From: Pantoea anthophila
GTDB taxonomy: Bacteria > Pseudomonadota > Gammaproteobacteria > Enterobacterales > Enterobacteriaceae
DNA length: 64,000 bases
Assembly (NCBI RefSeq): GCF_006494375.1
Contig: NZ_VHIZ01000066.1
Span: forward strand, 62,001-126,000
Reading direction: 5' to 3'
Part shown: one piece after another, positions 1-8,537 of the stretch
Layout: each line of letters opens with the position of its first letter
Numbering within the stretch: position 1 is the first letter of the stretch
Program-made: the position numbers and the translations under genes
The notes under the pieces: model-generated
Told to the model about the DNA's origin: nothing
The model's database searches: none
Seen by the model: only the letters and a program-made list of their open reading frames with translations

Positions 1-672
1 TCGGTGCTGCTGATTACGCTGACGCTCAGGCGGGTGCTGCCACGCTTTACGCCGGGCACCACCGTAAGCTATCCGCGCCTGTTGCTGTCGCTGGTGCATC
101 TGTGGCGTCACCACCAGACGCTGCGCCGTGCCGCTCTGGCTCAGGGACTGCTGTCGGTAGGCTTCAGCGCCTTCTGGTCGACGCTGGCGTTAATGCTCAG
201 CGATCGCTTTCATCTGGACAGCGCCGTGGCCGGGGCCTTTGGCTTAGCCGGGGCAGCGGGGGCGATGGCGGCCCCGCTGGCGGGCAGCTTTGCCGATCGC
301 ATCGGCCCGGCGCGGGTCACCCAGGCCGGTGCCGCCCTGGTGACGCTCTCTTTTGCGCTGATGTTCCTGCTGCCCGTGCTGCCTGTCCCGGCGCAGCTGG
401 CGCTGATTGTGATCTGTACCATCGGCTTTGATCTGGGCGTGCAGGCCACGCTGGTCGCGCACCAGACGCTGGTCTATGGCCTGGCACCTGAAGCACGCAG
501 TCGCCTCAATGCGCTGCTGTTCACCGTGGTGTTTATCGGTATGGCCAGCGGGGCGGCACTGGGCAGCCTGGCGCTGGCGCACTGGGGCTGGAATGGGGTG
601 GTTGCACTCTCTACCTTAGCCGGGGCGGCCGCGCTGGCGGTGCGCTTCGCCAGTCGCCACCTGAAAAACTGA
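1..672 (+). CDS. MFS transporter, C-terminal part (5' end outside window)
   Basis: The reading frame is open from the first base, so the gene starts upstream of the window and only about the last 223 codons are present. The visible part has roughly six hydrophobic segments and, near residue 90, the loop motif GSFADRIGPARV, which resembles the GxLaDrxGrr loop of major facilitator superfamily carriers. The protein ends with the short basic tail RFASRHLKN. It is an inner-membrane secondary transporter, probably drug or sugar efflux type, but the substrate cannot be told from this half. The next gene begins 62 bases downstream on the same strand. Confidence 0.7.
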   Translation, partial: SVLLITLTLRRVLPRFTPGTTVSYPRLLLSLVHLWRHHQTLRRAALAQGLLSVGFSAFWSTLALMLSDRFHLDSAVAGAFGLAGAAGAMAAPLAGSFADRIGPARVTQAGAALVTLSFALMFLLPVLPVPAQLALIVICTIGFDLGVQATLVAHQTLVYGLAPEARSRLNALLFTVVFIGMASGAALGSLALAHWGWNGVVALSTLAGAAALAVRFASRHLKN

Positions 673-734
673 TCGTCTCGCCCTTCAAAAAATGTGCCAG
701 GCTTATTGATAAACCCGAAATAAGCTGGAGCATT

Positions 735-2081
735 ATGAACTTTTTAGCCTGGACAGCAGCGACGGGCGGCCTTCTGCTGCTGATGTCGCTGGCTTCCGGT
801 TGGATTCACCGGGGGCCAGTCACCTCATTTGGTCTGTTTCTTATCACGGGCATACTGTGCGGCCCGTGGGCGTTTGATGTGGTCCACATCGATATCGTCA
901 CCCATTCCGAAGCCGTGGCCCACATTACCGAAATCACCATGGCCGCCTCGCTGTTTATCACCGGACTCAAGCTGCGTCTGCCGTTACAGAATAACTGCTG
1001 GCACACCGGGCTGAAACTCGCCTTTCCCGCCATGCTGCTGACCGTGGCGGCAATGACCCTGCTGGCCCATTTCCTGGTGGGATTAGACTGGCCGGTTGCG
1101 CTGGCGTTTGGTGCTATTGTCGCGCCGACAGATCCGGTGCTGGCCAGCCTCATCTCGGTAAACGATGCGCAGGATGATGACTCGCTGCGGGTGGCAATCT
1201 CCAGCGAAGCGGGCATGAACGACGGCTCCGCGCTGCCGCTGCTGGTGCTGGCGCTGCTGCTGTTCAATGGCGAGAGCCTGAGCGGGGGGATGCTGGCTCA
1301 CTGGGGCGCGGTCGAGGTGATCTGGGCGATTGGCGCCGGCCTGCTTATCGGCTTTGTCATGGGGCAGATGATCGGTGTGCTGACGACCCGGTTGCGCAAT
1401 GCCAATGGCGATGTGGCCCCCAACGATTTCCTCGCGCTGGCGCTGATCGCGCTGAGTTATTCGCTGGTGGAGTGGCTGGGCGCCTCCGGCTTCCTGGCCG
1501 CCTTTGCCGCCGGACTGGGGCTACGCCGCGCCGAGCTGGGGGTGTTTCGTCGTCATCAGCCGGAGGATCTCTCTGATGATGAACGGGTTCTCCCCTCTGA
1601 GGCGCTGGTCAATCCCAATAAGCGGCTGGCGCATCAGGGCAATAACAATATGGTGAAGTCGATTGGGTTTGTAGTAGGCGACGCCCTCTCTTTTGGCGAT
1701 ACTATTGAACGTCTGCTGGCGGCTGGCATGATGGTGGTGCTGGGCGTGACGCTGGCACAGCACTGGAATATCTACGGCGTGCTGCTGGGCCTGGTGCTGT
1801 TTGTGGTGGTGCGACCGCTGGCCGTCTGGCTGGTCACGCTGCGCGCCGGGCTGCCGCTGGGTCAGCGTCTGCTGATTGGCTGGCTGGGCATCCGCGGAAT
1901 CGGCAGCCTGAACTATATTGCCTATGCCTGGACGCACGGCATGGAAGGCCCGCAGATGGAAATCATGACGAATATGGCGTTAACGCTGGTGGTCTGCAGC
2001 GTGGTTGTCCACGGCACCACCGTGTCGCCGCTGCTGAACTGGCGTCAGAAGCGCATCGAAGCCCTTCAGCGCAAAGTTTAA
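735..2081 (+). CDS. Cation:proton antiporter, CPA1 (NhaP-like) family
   Basis: This 448-residue protein has about twelve hydrophobic segments. It carries the signature residues of CPA1 sodium (or potassium)/proton antiporters: the APTDP stretch at about residue 130 and the SSEAGMNDGSA stretch at about 155, which hold the transport aspartates. Proteins of this family exchange cytoplasmic Na+ or K+ for external protons in the inner membrane and help with pH and salt tolerance. A hydrophilic loop at about residues 275-305 separates the two halves. The ATG at 735 is preceded by CTGGAG. The gene lies 22 bases upstream of a small exported protein, so the two may be cotranscribed up to the terminator near 2480. 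Confidence 0.8.
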   Translation: MNFLAWTAATGGLLLLMSLASGWIHRGPVTSFGLFLITGILCGPWAFDVVHIDIVTHSEAVAHITEITMAASLFITGLKLRLPLQNNCWHTGLKLAFPAMLLTVAAMTLLAHFLVGLDWPVALAFGAIVAPTDPVLASLISVNDAQDDDSLRVAISSEAGMNDGSALPLLVLALLLFNGESLSGGMLAHWGAVEVIWAIGAGLLIGFVMGQMIGVLTTRLRNANGDVAPNDFLALALIALSYSLVEWLGASGFLAAFAAGLGLRRAELGVFRRHQPEDLSDDERVLPSEALVNPNKRLAHQGNNNMVKSIGFVVGDALSFGDTIERLLAAGMMVVLGVTLAQHWNIYGVLLGLVLFVVVRPLAVWLVTLRAGLPLGQRLLIGWLGIRGIGSLNYIAYAWTHGMEGPQMEIMTNMALTLVVCSVVVHGTTVSPLLNWRQKRIEALQRKV

Positions 2082-2103
2082 TCCGAACAAACAGGAGTGA
2101 AGA

Positions 2104-2448
2104 ATGAAAGTAACCCAGATTATCCTGCTGAGCCTGCTCGCCTCCGGCAGCGCGCTGGCGGCGGACGACGCTGACACTGAACAGAATGTCTACGCCAGTC
2201 AGCTGTGTCACATCGTCAGCAGTGAAAAAAAGGTCGCCAGCGCGGATCAGTATGTGGAGCAGATGAAATCTGACGTGGCGCGCAGTAAATCCTCATCGGC
2301 GATAAATCAGCCCGAATTTGATGAAGAATCGGCGCGGGAAGTTGCCAGTGCCTGGCTGCAGCTGGGTGACGATGAACGCGCTAAACTGCGCGTCAACGAA
2401 CAGCAGTGTGAGCAGGCTGTGATGGCGCAGTTCCAGCAGGAAGATTAA
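2104..2448 (+). CDS. Small exported protein of unknown function
   Basis: This 114-residue protein begins with a clear Sec signal peptide of about 20 residues, with a likely cut after Ala-Leu-Ala. The mature part, near 94 residues, is rich in Asp, Glu, Gln and Ser and contains two cysteines (in QLCHIV and EQQCEQ). They could form one disulphide in the periplasm. I do not recognise the family. It starts 22 bases after the antiporter gene with GGAGTGAAG before the ATG, and a strong terminator follows, so it is probably the second gene of that operon. Confidence 0.65.
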   Translation: MKVTQIILLSLLASGSALAADDADTEQNVYASQLCHIVSSEKKVASADQYVEQMKSDVARSKSSSAINQPEFDEESAREVASAWLQLGDDERAKLRVNEQQCEQAVMAQFQQED

Positions 2449-2464
2449 CCGGGCCGCACGGTAT

Positions 2465-2492
2465 AAAACGCGCCTGCGGGGCGCGTTTTTTT
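2465..2492 (+). terminator. Rho-independent terminator
   Basis: A ten-base-pair stem (AAAACGCGCC with GGCGCGTTTT, loop of five) runs into a row of seven Ts. It lies 17 bases after the small exported protein and ends the antiporter operon. Confidence 0.85.
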
Positions 2493-2615
2493 ATGGCTTT
2501 TCACCCGGCATTGCGTACATAATCGCCAGCGTCTGGCACCAGACTTGCATCTGTTGATTCTTTTGCAGCACACCGCAACGGGCTGCTCTCTTACTGGCAT
2601 CACTTAACAGGCACT

Positions 2616-3533
2616 ATGATTACGCGTCGACGCTTTATTCTCGGCACGGGAGCGCTTGGGCTCTCCATGACCACCGGCAAATTATTTGCCCGCGATGACA
2701 TTATTCCCCTCTGGCCGGACGACCCGCCCGGCGGCGGTGGTCCGTCGGGCCAGCTGCACATTAACAGCAGCGGTTCGTGGTCCAATATCGTCAGCCCGGC
2801 GATCCAGCGTTTCAAACCGGAAAATCCCAACGGCGAAGCGGTGCTGATCGCCGCAGGCGGCGGCTATCGCTGGATCGGCATGGGGCGCGAAGCCTGGCCG
2901 GTGGCGCGCTGGCTGAACGCCAATGGCTACACCGCCTACGTGCTCAGCTACCGGCTGCCGCATGAGAAGTGGCAGGCGGGGCGGCTGGCTCCGCTGCAGG
3001 ATGCGCAGCGTGCTATCCGGCTGGTGCGATCGTTTGAGCGCAGGGTGCATGTGCTGGGCTTCTCGGCCGGTGGCCATCTGCTGGGGCTGGCGGCGGCGCG
3101 CCCGGACTTTGAATCCTATCCGGCCATCGACCCGCTGGATGAAGTGGTGCCCGCCGTCGACAGCGTGGGCCTGATCTATCCGGTCATTACCCTGGAAGCG
3201 CCCTATCAGCACACCAGCACGCATCTGATGATGGTCGGCAAAAATGCCACCCCACAGGATGAGGCAAACTGGTCAGTGCAGAACTTTGTGACCCGGCGCT
3301 ATCCGCCAACCTTCCTGGCGCAGGCGGAAGACGATCACACCTCCAACCCGTTTAACACCGAGCTGATGCGCGACACCTGTCGGCGTAATCGTGTGCCGGT
3401 TGAGCTGATTCAGATCAGCAAAGGCGGGCATGGGTTTGGTCTGGGCAAAGCGGGAACGCCGGCGGCGTTATGGGATCAGGCCTATGTTAAGTGGCTGGAA
3501 ACCCCTCATCAGGCTGCGTCCCCGGCCCTGTAA
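2616..3533 (+). CDS. Tat-exported alpha/beta hydrolase (esterase-like)
   Basis: The 305-residue product starts with a twin-arginine signal (TRRRFILG then a short hydrophobic stretch ending in LFARDD), so it is probably exported folded. The rest is an alpha/beta-hydrolase of the esterase/lipase group. The nucleophile elbow is GFSAGG (Ser150), the oxyanion-hole region is AAGGGYRWIG at about 79-88, an acidic pair is at Asp239-Asp240, and the catalytic histidine is in KGGHGF (about His272). Related enzymes act on acetylated sugars or other short-chain esters, but the substrate is not clear here. The gene stands alone, and a minus-strand terminator separates it from the porin gene that converges on it. 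Confidence 0.75.
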   Translation: MITRRRFILGTGALGLSMTTGKLFARDDIIPLWPDDPPGGGGPSGQLHINSSGSWSNIVSPAIQRFKPENPNGEAVLIAAGGGYRWIGMGREAWPVARWLNANGYTAYVLSYRLPHEKWQAGRLAPLQDAQRAIRLVRSFERRVHVLGFSAGGHLLGLAAARPDFESYPAIDPLDEVVPAVDSVGLIYPVITLEAPYQHTSTHLMMVGKNATPQDEANWSVQNFVTRRYPPTFLAQAEDDHTSNPFNTELMRDTCRRNRVPVELIQISKGGHGFGLGKAGTPAALWDQAYVKWLETPHQAASPAL

Positions 3534-3555
3534 TAATTCCCCCTGCGGCTGACGT

Positions 3556-3579
3556 AAAAAAAGCTGGCATGAGCCAGCC
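3556..3579 (-). terminator. Terminator of the porin gene
   Basis: Read on the minus strand, a GCTGGC/GCCAGC stem with a four-base loop is followed by seven Ts. It lies about 60 bases beyond the porin stop codon. Confidence 0.75.
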
Positions 3580-3637
3580 TCGCTAAGTGCGCGTTGTCAG
3601 GTATGAAGCCATGCTGCACAAAACATGAGCAGCCGGG

Positions 3638-4717
3638 TCAGAACTGATAGGTCAGGCCCAGACCGATACTGTTTTTCGTCGTAATGCCGGTGGCACGCGT
3701 AAAGTCGTTGTCCTTCAGCAGGTTAATGCGGTAGTCCACGTAGGTCAGCATGTTCTTGTTGAAATAGTAATAGGTGCCCACTGCAATATATTTCTGCATC
3801 GTCTGGCTGCCTCCGGCAAAATTCCCTGCGCCCTGCAGGTTTTCGCCACGCTGCATGACAAAACCGACAGAAGGGCGCAAACCGTTCAGGAACTGGTACT
3901 GCGCAATCGCCTCAACGTTATGGGTTTTGTCGGCGACCTGTGCCAGCTGTCCATAAGGCGTAACGTCACTGGCTTCGCCATACATGGCGGCCAGATAGAG
4001 CTGGCTGGCATCATATTTTGCAGAGGTGACCCAGGCGGTGGCATCGTCTCCCTGACCGTCAGCTTGCTGGATCAGCGTCCGTTTTGCTTTCATCCCTGCC
4101 GCCGCAATGCTCAGCCCATCGGTAATGCTGTAAGTCACGCCAGCACCGTAGCCATCCCCGTTAGCCACTTTAGCGGTGGCGCGGTCATTTTTTCCCTGAT
4201 ACTGCAGGGTCAGCTTTAACCCACCCCACGCCGGAGAGTGCCAGGTCGCGAGGCCGGTTGAGCGTTTTGACAGGAAGTTATCGTTGGTAGTCATGGTGCC
4301 GGAACCGTAGACCGGTGCCATATCCGTATAGGCAGAGGCAACGTACAGCACCCCAAAGCTACGGCCATAATCGAACGAGCCGAAGTCGGCCAGTTTCAGA
4401 CCGGCAAACCCTAAGCGGGTGGCATTACCCGTTTGCGCGTCGCTACCGCCTTCACTGTGATTCAGCGGGAAGTTATATTCCCATTGACCATAACCGCTAA
4501 GCCGATCGTTAATTTGCGTCTCACCTTTAAAACCCAGGCGTGCGTAAGAGTTGTCGCCATCTTCTGCAATATTATCTGAGAAAACATGACGCGCATCGAC
4601 TTTACCGTACAGGTCGAGTTTATTTCCATCTTTATTATAAATCTCAGCGGAGTATGCAGAAAATGAGGCCAGAAAACAGATTGCATACGGCGCGGCGGCT
4701 TTTATTTTATTGTGCAT
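3638..4717 (-). CDS. General porin, OmpC/OmpF type
   Basis: The 359-residue product has a signal peptide of about 23 residues (cut likely after SAYSA). The mature part begins EIYNKDGNKLDLYGK, the classic start of enterobacterial trimeric porins, and ends in a terminal Phe after GLGLTYQF, the outer-membrane insertion signal. The constriction loop region (about residues 120-145) is preceded by SFDYGRSFG. It should form a 16-strand beta-barrel passing small hydrophilic solutes. It lies 198 bases downstream of a glycerophosphodiesterase gene on the same strand and is the last gene of the uptake island, so it may be a dedicated outer-membrane entry route. It is not obviously OmpC or OmpF itself, so no symbol is given. 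Confidence 0.85.
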   Translation of the reverse strand: MHNKIKAAAPYAICFLASFSAYSAEIYNKDGNKLDLYGKVDARHVFSDNIAEDGDNSYARLGFKGETQINDRLSGYGQWEYNFPLNHSEGGSDAQTGNATRLGFAGLKLADFGSFDYGRSFGVLYVASAYTDMAPVYGSGTMTTNDNFLSKRSTGLATWHSPAWGGLKLTLQYQGKNDRATAKVANGDGYGAGVTYSITDGLSIAAAGMKAKRTLIQQADGQGDDATAWVTSAKYDASQLYLAAMYGEASDVTPYGQLAQVADKTHNVEAIAQYQFLNGLRPSVGFVMQRGENLQGAGNFAGGSQTMQKYIAVGTYYYFNKNMLTYVDYRINLLKDNDFTRATGITTKNSIGLGLTYQF

Positions 4718-4830
4718 ATCATCTACCCTTATCCGTTAACTTAAGCATGAGGAGGTAACCGCTCAGAGCGGCATTTATTTCACTATGACTTTCGTCTTCC
4801 AGAATGGCTAAATAATAAAGGCGTTATAGC

Positions 4831-4849
4831 GGCCATAAAGTTTATGGCC
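4831..4849. promoter_or_regulatory. Perfect palindrome between phosphodiesterase and porin genes
   Basis: GGCCATAAA and TTTATGGCC flank a single central base. The site lies about 115 bases upstream of the porin start, where a regulator of porin expression would be expected. On the plus strand it is followed by ATTTTTATAA, but no plus-strand gene ends here, so an operator is more likely than a terminator. No protein can be assigned. Confidence 0.4.
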
Positions 4850-4915
4850 ATTTTTATAATGAATTTCCCTGGTGTTACGGGTTTGTGGCTGAGAACGTCC
4901 TGAACAATTTTTTAT

Positions 4916-5662
4916 TCAGAATGCTAAGTCGGGTATATCGCTTAATACCGTTTGCGCACCCGCATCAATATATTTTCTGGCAAGAACCGGGTCATTGATC
5001 GTGGCAATCGCAAATTCAATACCTGAACGAGCCAGTCGCGTCAGGTCTTCGTCCGTCGCGAAGTCACCCAGGAAATGCAGGATCTGGCAACCCGTTCTGG
5101 CGAGGAGCGCCTCGGGGTCTTTGGGCGGGACGCAAACTGCCAGGCCGCGCGGGACGTCAGGCATAAGCTGTGCGGCAACCTGCAGCGAAATCTCCGAGAA
5201 GCTGCTGATAAACAGCTTCTTCTCACCTGCAGGCCACAGTGACTTCAGCTGAGCGATAGCAATCTCCGCCGTTTCCACTTCCTGTCCGGAGGTGGGTTTG
5301 ATCTCCAGTTGCAGCCCGACGCCTTTATCCAGAACAAACGCCACTGTTTCAGCCAGCGTCGGCACTTTTACGCCTCTGAAAAGGTGGCCATAACACACGC
5401 CCGCCTCCAGCGATCGGATCTCATCCAGGGTTAAGTTCGCCACATAGCCTTTGCCATTTGTTGTCCGGTCCACGGAATCGTCATGAATAATGACCGGGTG
5501 TCTGTCTTTGGTGAGTTTGACATCCACCTCTATCCACGTCGCTCCATGTTTAACAGCCGCCTGAAACGAAGGCAGCGTGTTTTCCGGTGCCAGCAGCGGT
5601 GCTCCCCGATGGGCAATCAGGCGTGAATTCACTACGCGTGCAGGGGTTTTTTTTGTCGACAT
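4916..5662 (-). CDS. Cytoplasmic glycerophosphodiester phosphodiesterase, UgpQ type
   Basis: This 248-residue protein is a GDPD-family TIM-barrel enzyme. It hydrolyses glycerophosphodiesters to an alcohol and glycerol-3-phosphate, or to a phosphorylated head group. The key residues are present: the HRG motif at 18-20, PEN at 26-28 (Glu27), the metal ligands EVD at 45-47, and the second catalytic histidine in IIHDDSVDRTT (His60). There is no signal peptide, so it acts in the cytoplasm like UgpQ, on imported substrate. It follows the ABC-transporter binding-protein gene by about 37 bases and is very probably part of that operon. This suggests the transporter brings in a phosphodiester. Confidence 0.85.
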   Translation of the reverse strand: MSTKKTPARVVNSRLIAHRGAPLLAPENTLPSFQAAVKHGATWIEVDVKLTKDRHPVIIHDDSVDRTTNGKGYVANLTLDEIRSLEAGVCYGHLFRGVKVPTLAETVAFVLDKGVGLQLEIKPTSGQEVETAEIAIAQLKSLWPAGEKKLFISSFSEISLQVAAQLMPDVPRGLAVCVPPKDPEALLARTGCQILHFLGDFATDEDLTRLARSGIEFAIATINDPVLARKYIDAGAQTVLSDIPDLAF

Positions 5663-5699
5663 TCCTGGCTTTACCTTCTGTTAGGGTTTTATCGCAGGT

Positions 5700-6803
5700 C
5701 TACCTGAGCAAAACCTGGTTAGAGAATTCGGTTCTGACTTCATCACCCAGCGGTTTAGGCATGAACTGGGTGCCATGAACGCGCTCTTTGCTGTCGATCA
5801 GCCCGGCATCACGATTCACTTCTCTGTTCTGCGGCGTAATGCCATAAACCTGCTGGAACAGCCGCTGGGTAGTGGGCAGCGTCAGCCAGTGGATAAACAG
5901 CAACGCTGCCGCTTTATGGGGGGCATTTTGCGGTATCGCCACCATATTTCCGCCGCCGGGCATGCCGAAATCGGGGACATAGAGCCGGATGGTTTTCGGG
6001 ACTTCACCGTGGTTTTCTAATCCCACCAGGTAATCTTCCCAGGCGGGAACCAGCAGGAATTCACCGCTGACCAGTCGGGTGACGCTGTCGGCGTTGGAGG
6101 CCGTAATGATGTAGTTGGGACGCTGCTGTCTGAACCAGTTCCAGGCGGGCTGCAGAGCCGTCAGGCTTTTTACATCCGCGTCGCCTTTGGTGAAATCAAA
6201 ACCCGGCACCTGCGTGCGCGTCACCGATTCAATAAAGGCCGGGCCGGAACCGCCGTTTTCAACGTTAAAGCCAAATTCCTGAGGATGAGCCTGCAGGAAG
6301 GCCGTGAGCTGCGGCAAAGTTCGCGGCAACTCACTTTCTTTCAGGCGGCGCGAATCGTAGGCCAGACCGGTCTGGTTGCCCCAGAATGCCACGCCATAGC
6401 CTTTACTGTCCGTTCCCTCAATGGTGTAGTTCAGGGTTTTGCCTTCCGGCAGCAGTCTGTTAATCGGGCCAAAAAACGTCTGCTCAGGCGAGACGGTTCC
6501 GAATGCGCCCCCGCCAATCGAAAACAGATCGATATCGCCCGTTTCCCGTCCGCGGTCAGCCATGAGCTTATTAATGTTGCCCTGAAGTGTGCCTTCAGAC
6601 AGGGTAACGTTAATGCCGTACTGTTTTTCAAACAGGCTGACCTGCTCTTTTAACCGATCCTGGTAATACCATTGATACCAGGTCAGTTTCCCCTCCTTTT
6701 TCGCCTGTCCGACAATCTGTTCCCAGTTCATTGTGTTTAAATCCTGAGCCGGGCTACAGAAAGCCCCGGCCAGCAATAATATTGCAGCAGCGAGTCTGAA
6801 CAT
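5700..6803 (-). CDS. ABC transporter periplasmic substrate-binding protein
   Basis: The product (367 residues from the ATG at 6803) has a signal peptide (MFRLAAAILLLAGAFCSPAQ). The mature domain is of the extracellular solute-binding family 1 type used by iron, polyamine and sugar-phosphate importers. A TTG four codons upstream is possible, but GGGGAAACAT in front of the ATG favours 6803. The ligand cannot be read from sequence. The neighbouring GDPD and inositol-phosphatase-family genes point to a phosphorylated compound; members of this binding-protein group that were first annotated as iron-binding can bind sugar phosphates (AfuA). It is the fourth gene of a transporter operon read from the ATPase gene down to the GDPD. 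Confidence 0.8.
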   Translation of the reverse strand: MFRLAAAILLLAGAFCSPAQDLNTMNWEQIVGQAKKEGKLTWYQWYYQDRLKEQVSLFEKQYGINVTLSEGTLQGNINKLMADRGRETGDIDLFSIGGGAFGTVSPEQTFFGPINRLLPEGKTLNYTIEGTDSKGYGVAFWGNQTGLAYDSRRLKESELPRTLPQLTAFLQAHPQEFGFNVENGGSGPAFIESVTRTQVPGFDFTKGDADVKSLTALQPAWNWFRQQRPNYIITASNADSVTRLVSGEFLLVPAWEDYLVGLENHGEVPKTIRLYVPDFGMPGGGNMVAIPQNAPHKAAALLFIHWLTLPTTQRLFQQVYGITPQNREVNRDAGLIDSKERVHGTQFMPKPLGDEVRTEFSNQVLLR

Positions 6804-6834
6804 ATGTTTCCCCAATAACGCGTATTAAAGAGTG

Positions 6835-7671
6835 TCAGCCTTTTCCCGCAAAGGAAGCGACAGGATTTTTTGTCAGTAATTTTTCTGCAATCAACATTAA
6901 AATGACATTCGGTACAACCAGCATTAAAGAAATGACCGCCGCATTGGGTCGGATAAAGTTATAACCCAGATAAGAATAGAGAATGGCAGGGACGGTAATA
7001 AAATCGGGTGAGCCCACAATAAAACTTATGGCGAACTCTTCTATGGATAATGTAAAGACAATAATTAATGCGGCAAATATTCCTGGTCTGAGGGTGGGCA
7101 GGCAGGCCACTAAAAACCGGTTCATCGCCGAAGCGCCCATATCTCGTGCCGCATCGAGCGTGTCCTGGCGTATCTGCGAAAACGACAGGGTCAGAATGCG
7201 CACGGCATAAGGCATTAGGATAATCATATGCCCCAGCAAAATGCCGCCAAACCGGCTGTGAATGCCCACTACGTTGAGCAACATGGAAAAAAACAGCGCG
7301 ACGACAAAGCCCGGAACGATAAGCGGCAATAAGATCGCATTCTGTAAAAGGTGTTTGCCCGTAAACGACATTCTGCCAAACGCCCACGCGGCAGGCAGAG
7401 ACAACATCAGCGTACAGACGGAGACGGCTGCCGCCAGTAAATAGCTGTTCCTGAGCGCCTGCGGTAACGCGGTCGTAGTCCAGACCTCCACCCAGCGTCC
7501 CAGTGAGAGAACCGGCGGCAGGGCATCTGGCCATGCCCACGGATGGGTTTTATCGACCAGGGACCACAGCACGGTCAGCATAAAGGGAATAACCAGCCAC
7601 AGCATAAACAGGGCGGCGATAAGGGTCATCATGACGATACGCAGCGGGGATAAGGTCTCTCTGGCTCTCAT
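6835..7671 (-). CDS. ABC transporter permease (second subunit)
   Basis: This is an inner-membrane permease of the binding-protein-dependent type, with about six transmembrane segments and the EAA loop near DAARDMGASAMNRF that docks on the ATPase. An open frame extends to 7701. The ATG at 7671 overlaps the stop codon of the upstream permease gene (TAATG) and has GGAG nine bases before it, so 7671 (278 codons) is the likely start, with translational coupling. The binding-protein gene starts about 30 bases downstream. Confidence 0.82.
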   Translation of the reverse strand: MRARETLSPLRIVMMTLIAALFMLWLVIPFMLTVLWSLVDKTHPWAWPDALPPVLSLGRWVEVWTTTALPQALRNSYLLAAAVSVCTLMLSLPAAWAFGRMSFTGKHLLQNAILLPLIVPGFVVALFFSMLLNVVGIHSRFGGILLGHMIILMPYAVRILTLSFSQIRQDTLDAARDMGASAMNRFLVACLPTLRPGIFAALIIVFTLSIEEFAISFIVGSPDFITVPAILYSYLGYNFIRPNAAVISLMLVVPNVILMLIAEKLLTKNPVASFAGKG

Positions 7672-8537
7672 TATCTCTGTTCTCCGGCTTGTTGCAGCCA
7701 CTTCGCCAGGGCGGCAAGCACGACTGCACCGACAAAAGCCGCCAGCATTAAAATCACCGCGACAACGGCCGCAAGATTCCAGCCCTGTGCGCTGATTTCA
7801 GGGAAGCGCAGCATGTATTGCGAAAGAGAGAATACGCTGGTTGGCCCCGCAACGACCTGGAAGGAAAAGTCACCCAGGGCGCCGATGAAGATCAGCACCA
7901 GCGATACCTGAACGGATCTGACAGATAAGGGCAGGATGATCTGTAACAACCGGGCACGCTTGCCGGCACCTAAATCCCGCGCGGCATTGAAAATTTCATC
8001 GCCAATCGCGCGCAGGCTGCCGGTCATGATCAGCAGCGCATAGGGAAGCTGTTTCCAGACCTGCAAAATAATCACGCCAATGCCCCAGCGGTCATTCTGC
8101 ATTCTGATGGGATGAGAGAGGATCCCCAGCCGGACCAGGCCCAGGTTAATAAAGCCCTGCCAGGAAATCAGGTTGATAAACAGCAGCGCAGCCACCAGCC
8201 CGTGTACCATCAGCGGGGCTTTGAGTAAGCCGCTCATCAGCATTGAGCCGGGGAAAGGCTTTCTCAGCCAGAGTGCCAGCGGAAGCGCCAGGGCAACGGA
8301 CAGTACCGCACTGATCACGCCGATTCTGAGCGAGTAGCCTGTCGCGCGCCACAGCTGGCTGTCATTCAGAATGGTTTGCCAGTAGTGAAGCGTAAAGCGC
8401 GCCGGGGCGCCAAAATTAAACAGGCCAACGGATTGCGCCAGTGCCATGATCACAATCAGCATCAGCGTGATGACGACCGGCGCGACCGCAGGCAGAACCA
8501 GCAACCAGCAGAGCCTGTTCCGGGTGCGCGTTTTCAT
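7671..8537 (-). CDS. ABC transporter permease (first subunit)
   Basis: This 288-residue inner-membrane permease is the partner of the next gene. It has about six transmembrane helices and the cytoplasmic EAA-like loop NAARDLGAGKRARLLQ. The start overlaps the end of the ATPase gene by four bases (8534-8537), and its stop overlaps the start of the second permease. The three genes are therefore tightly coupled, as is usual for PotABC- or AfuABC-type importers. Family knowledge says the two permeases form a heterodimer that passes solute from the binding protein. Confidence 0.82.
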   Translation of the reverse strand: MKTRTRNRLCWLLVLPAVAPVVITLMLIVIMALAQSVGLFNFGAPARFTLHYWQTILNDSQLWRATGYSLRIGVISAVLSVALALPLALWLRKPFPGSMLMSGLLKAPLMVHGLVAALLFINLISWQGFINLGLVRLGILSHPIRMQNDRWGIGVIILQVWKQLPYALLIMTGSLRAIGDEIFNAARDLGAGKRARLLQIILPLSVRSVQVSLVLIFIGALGDFSFQVVAGPTSVFSLSQYMLRFPEISAQGWNLAAVVAVILMLAAFVGAVVLAALAKWLQQAGEQR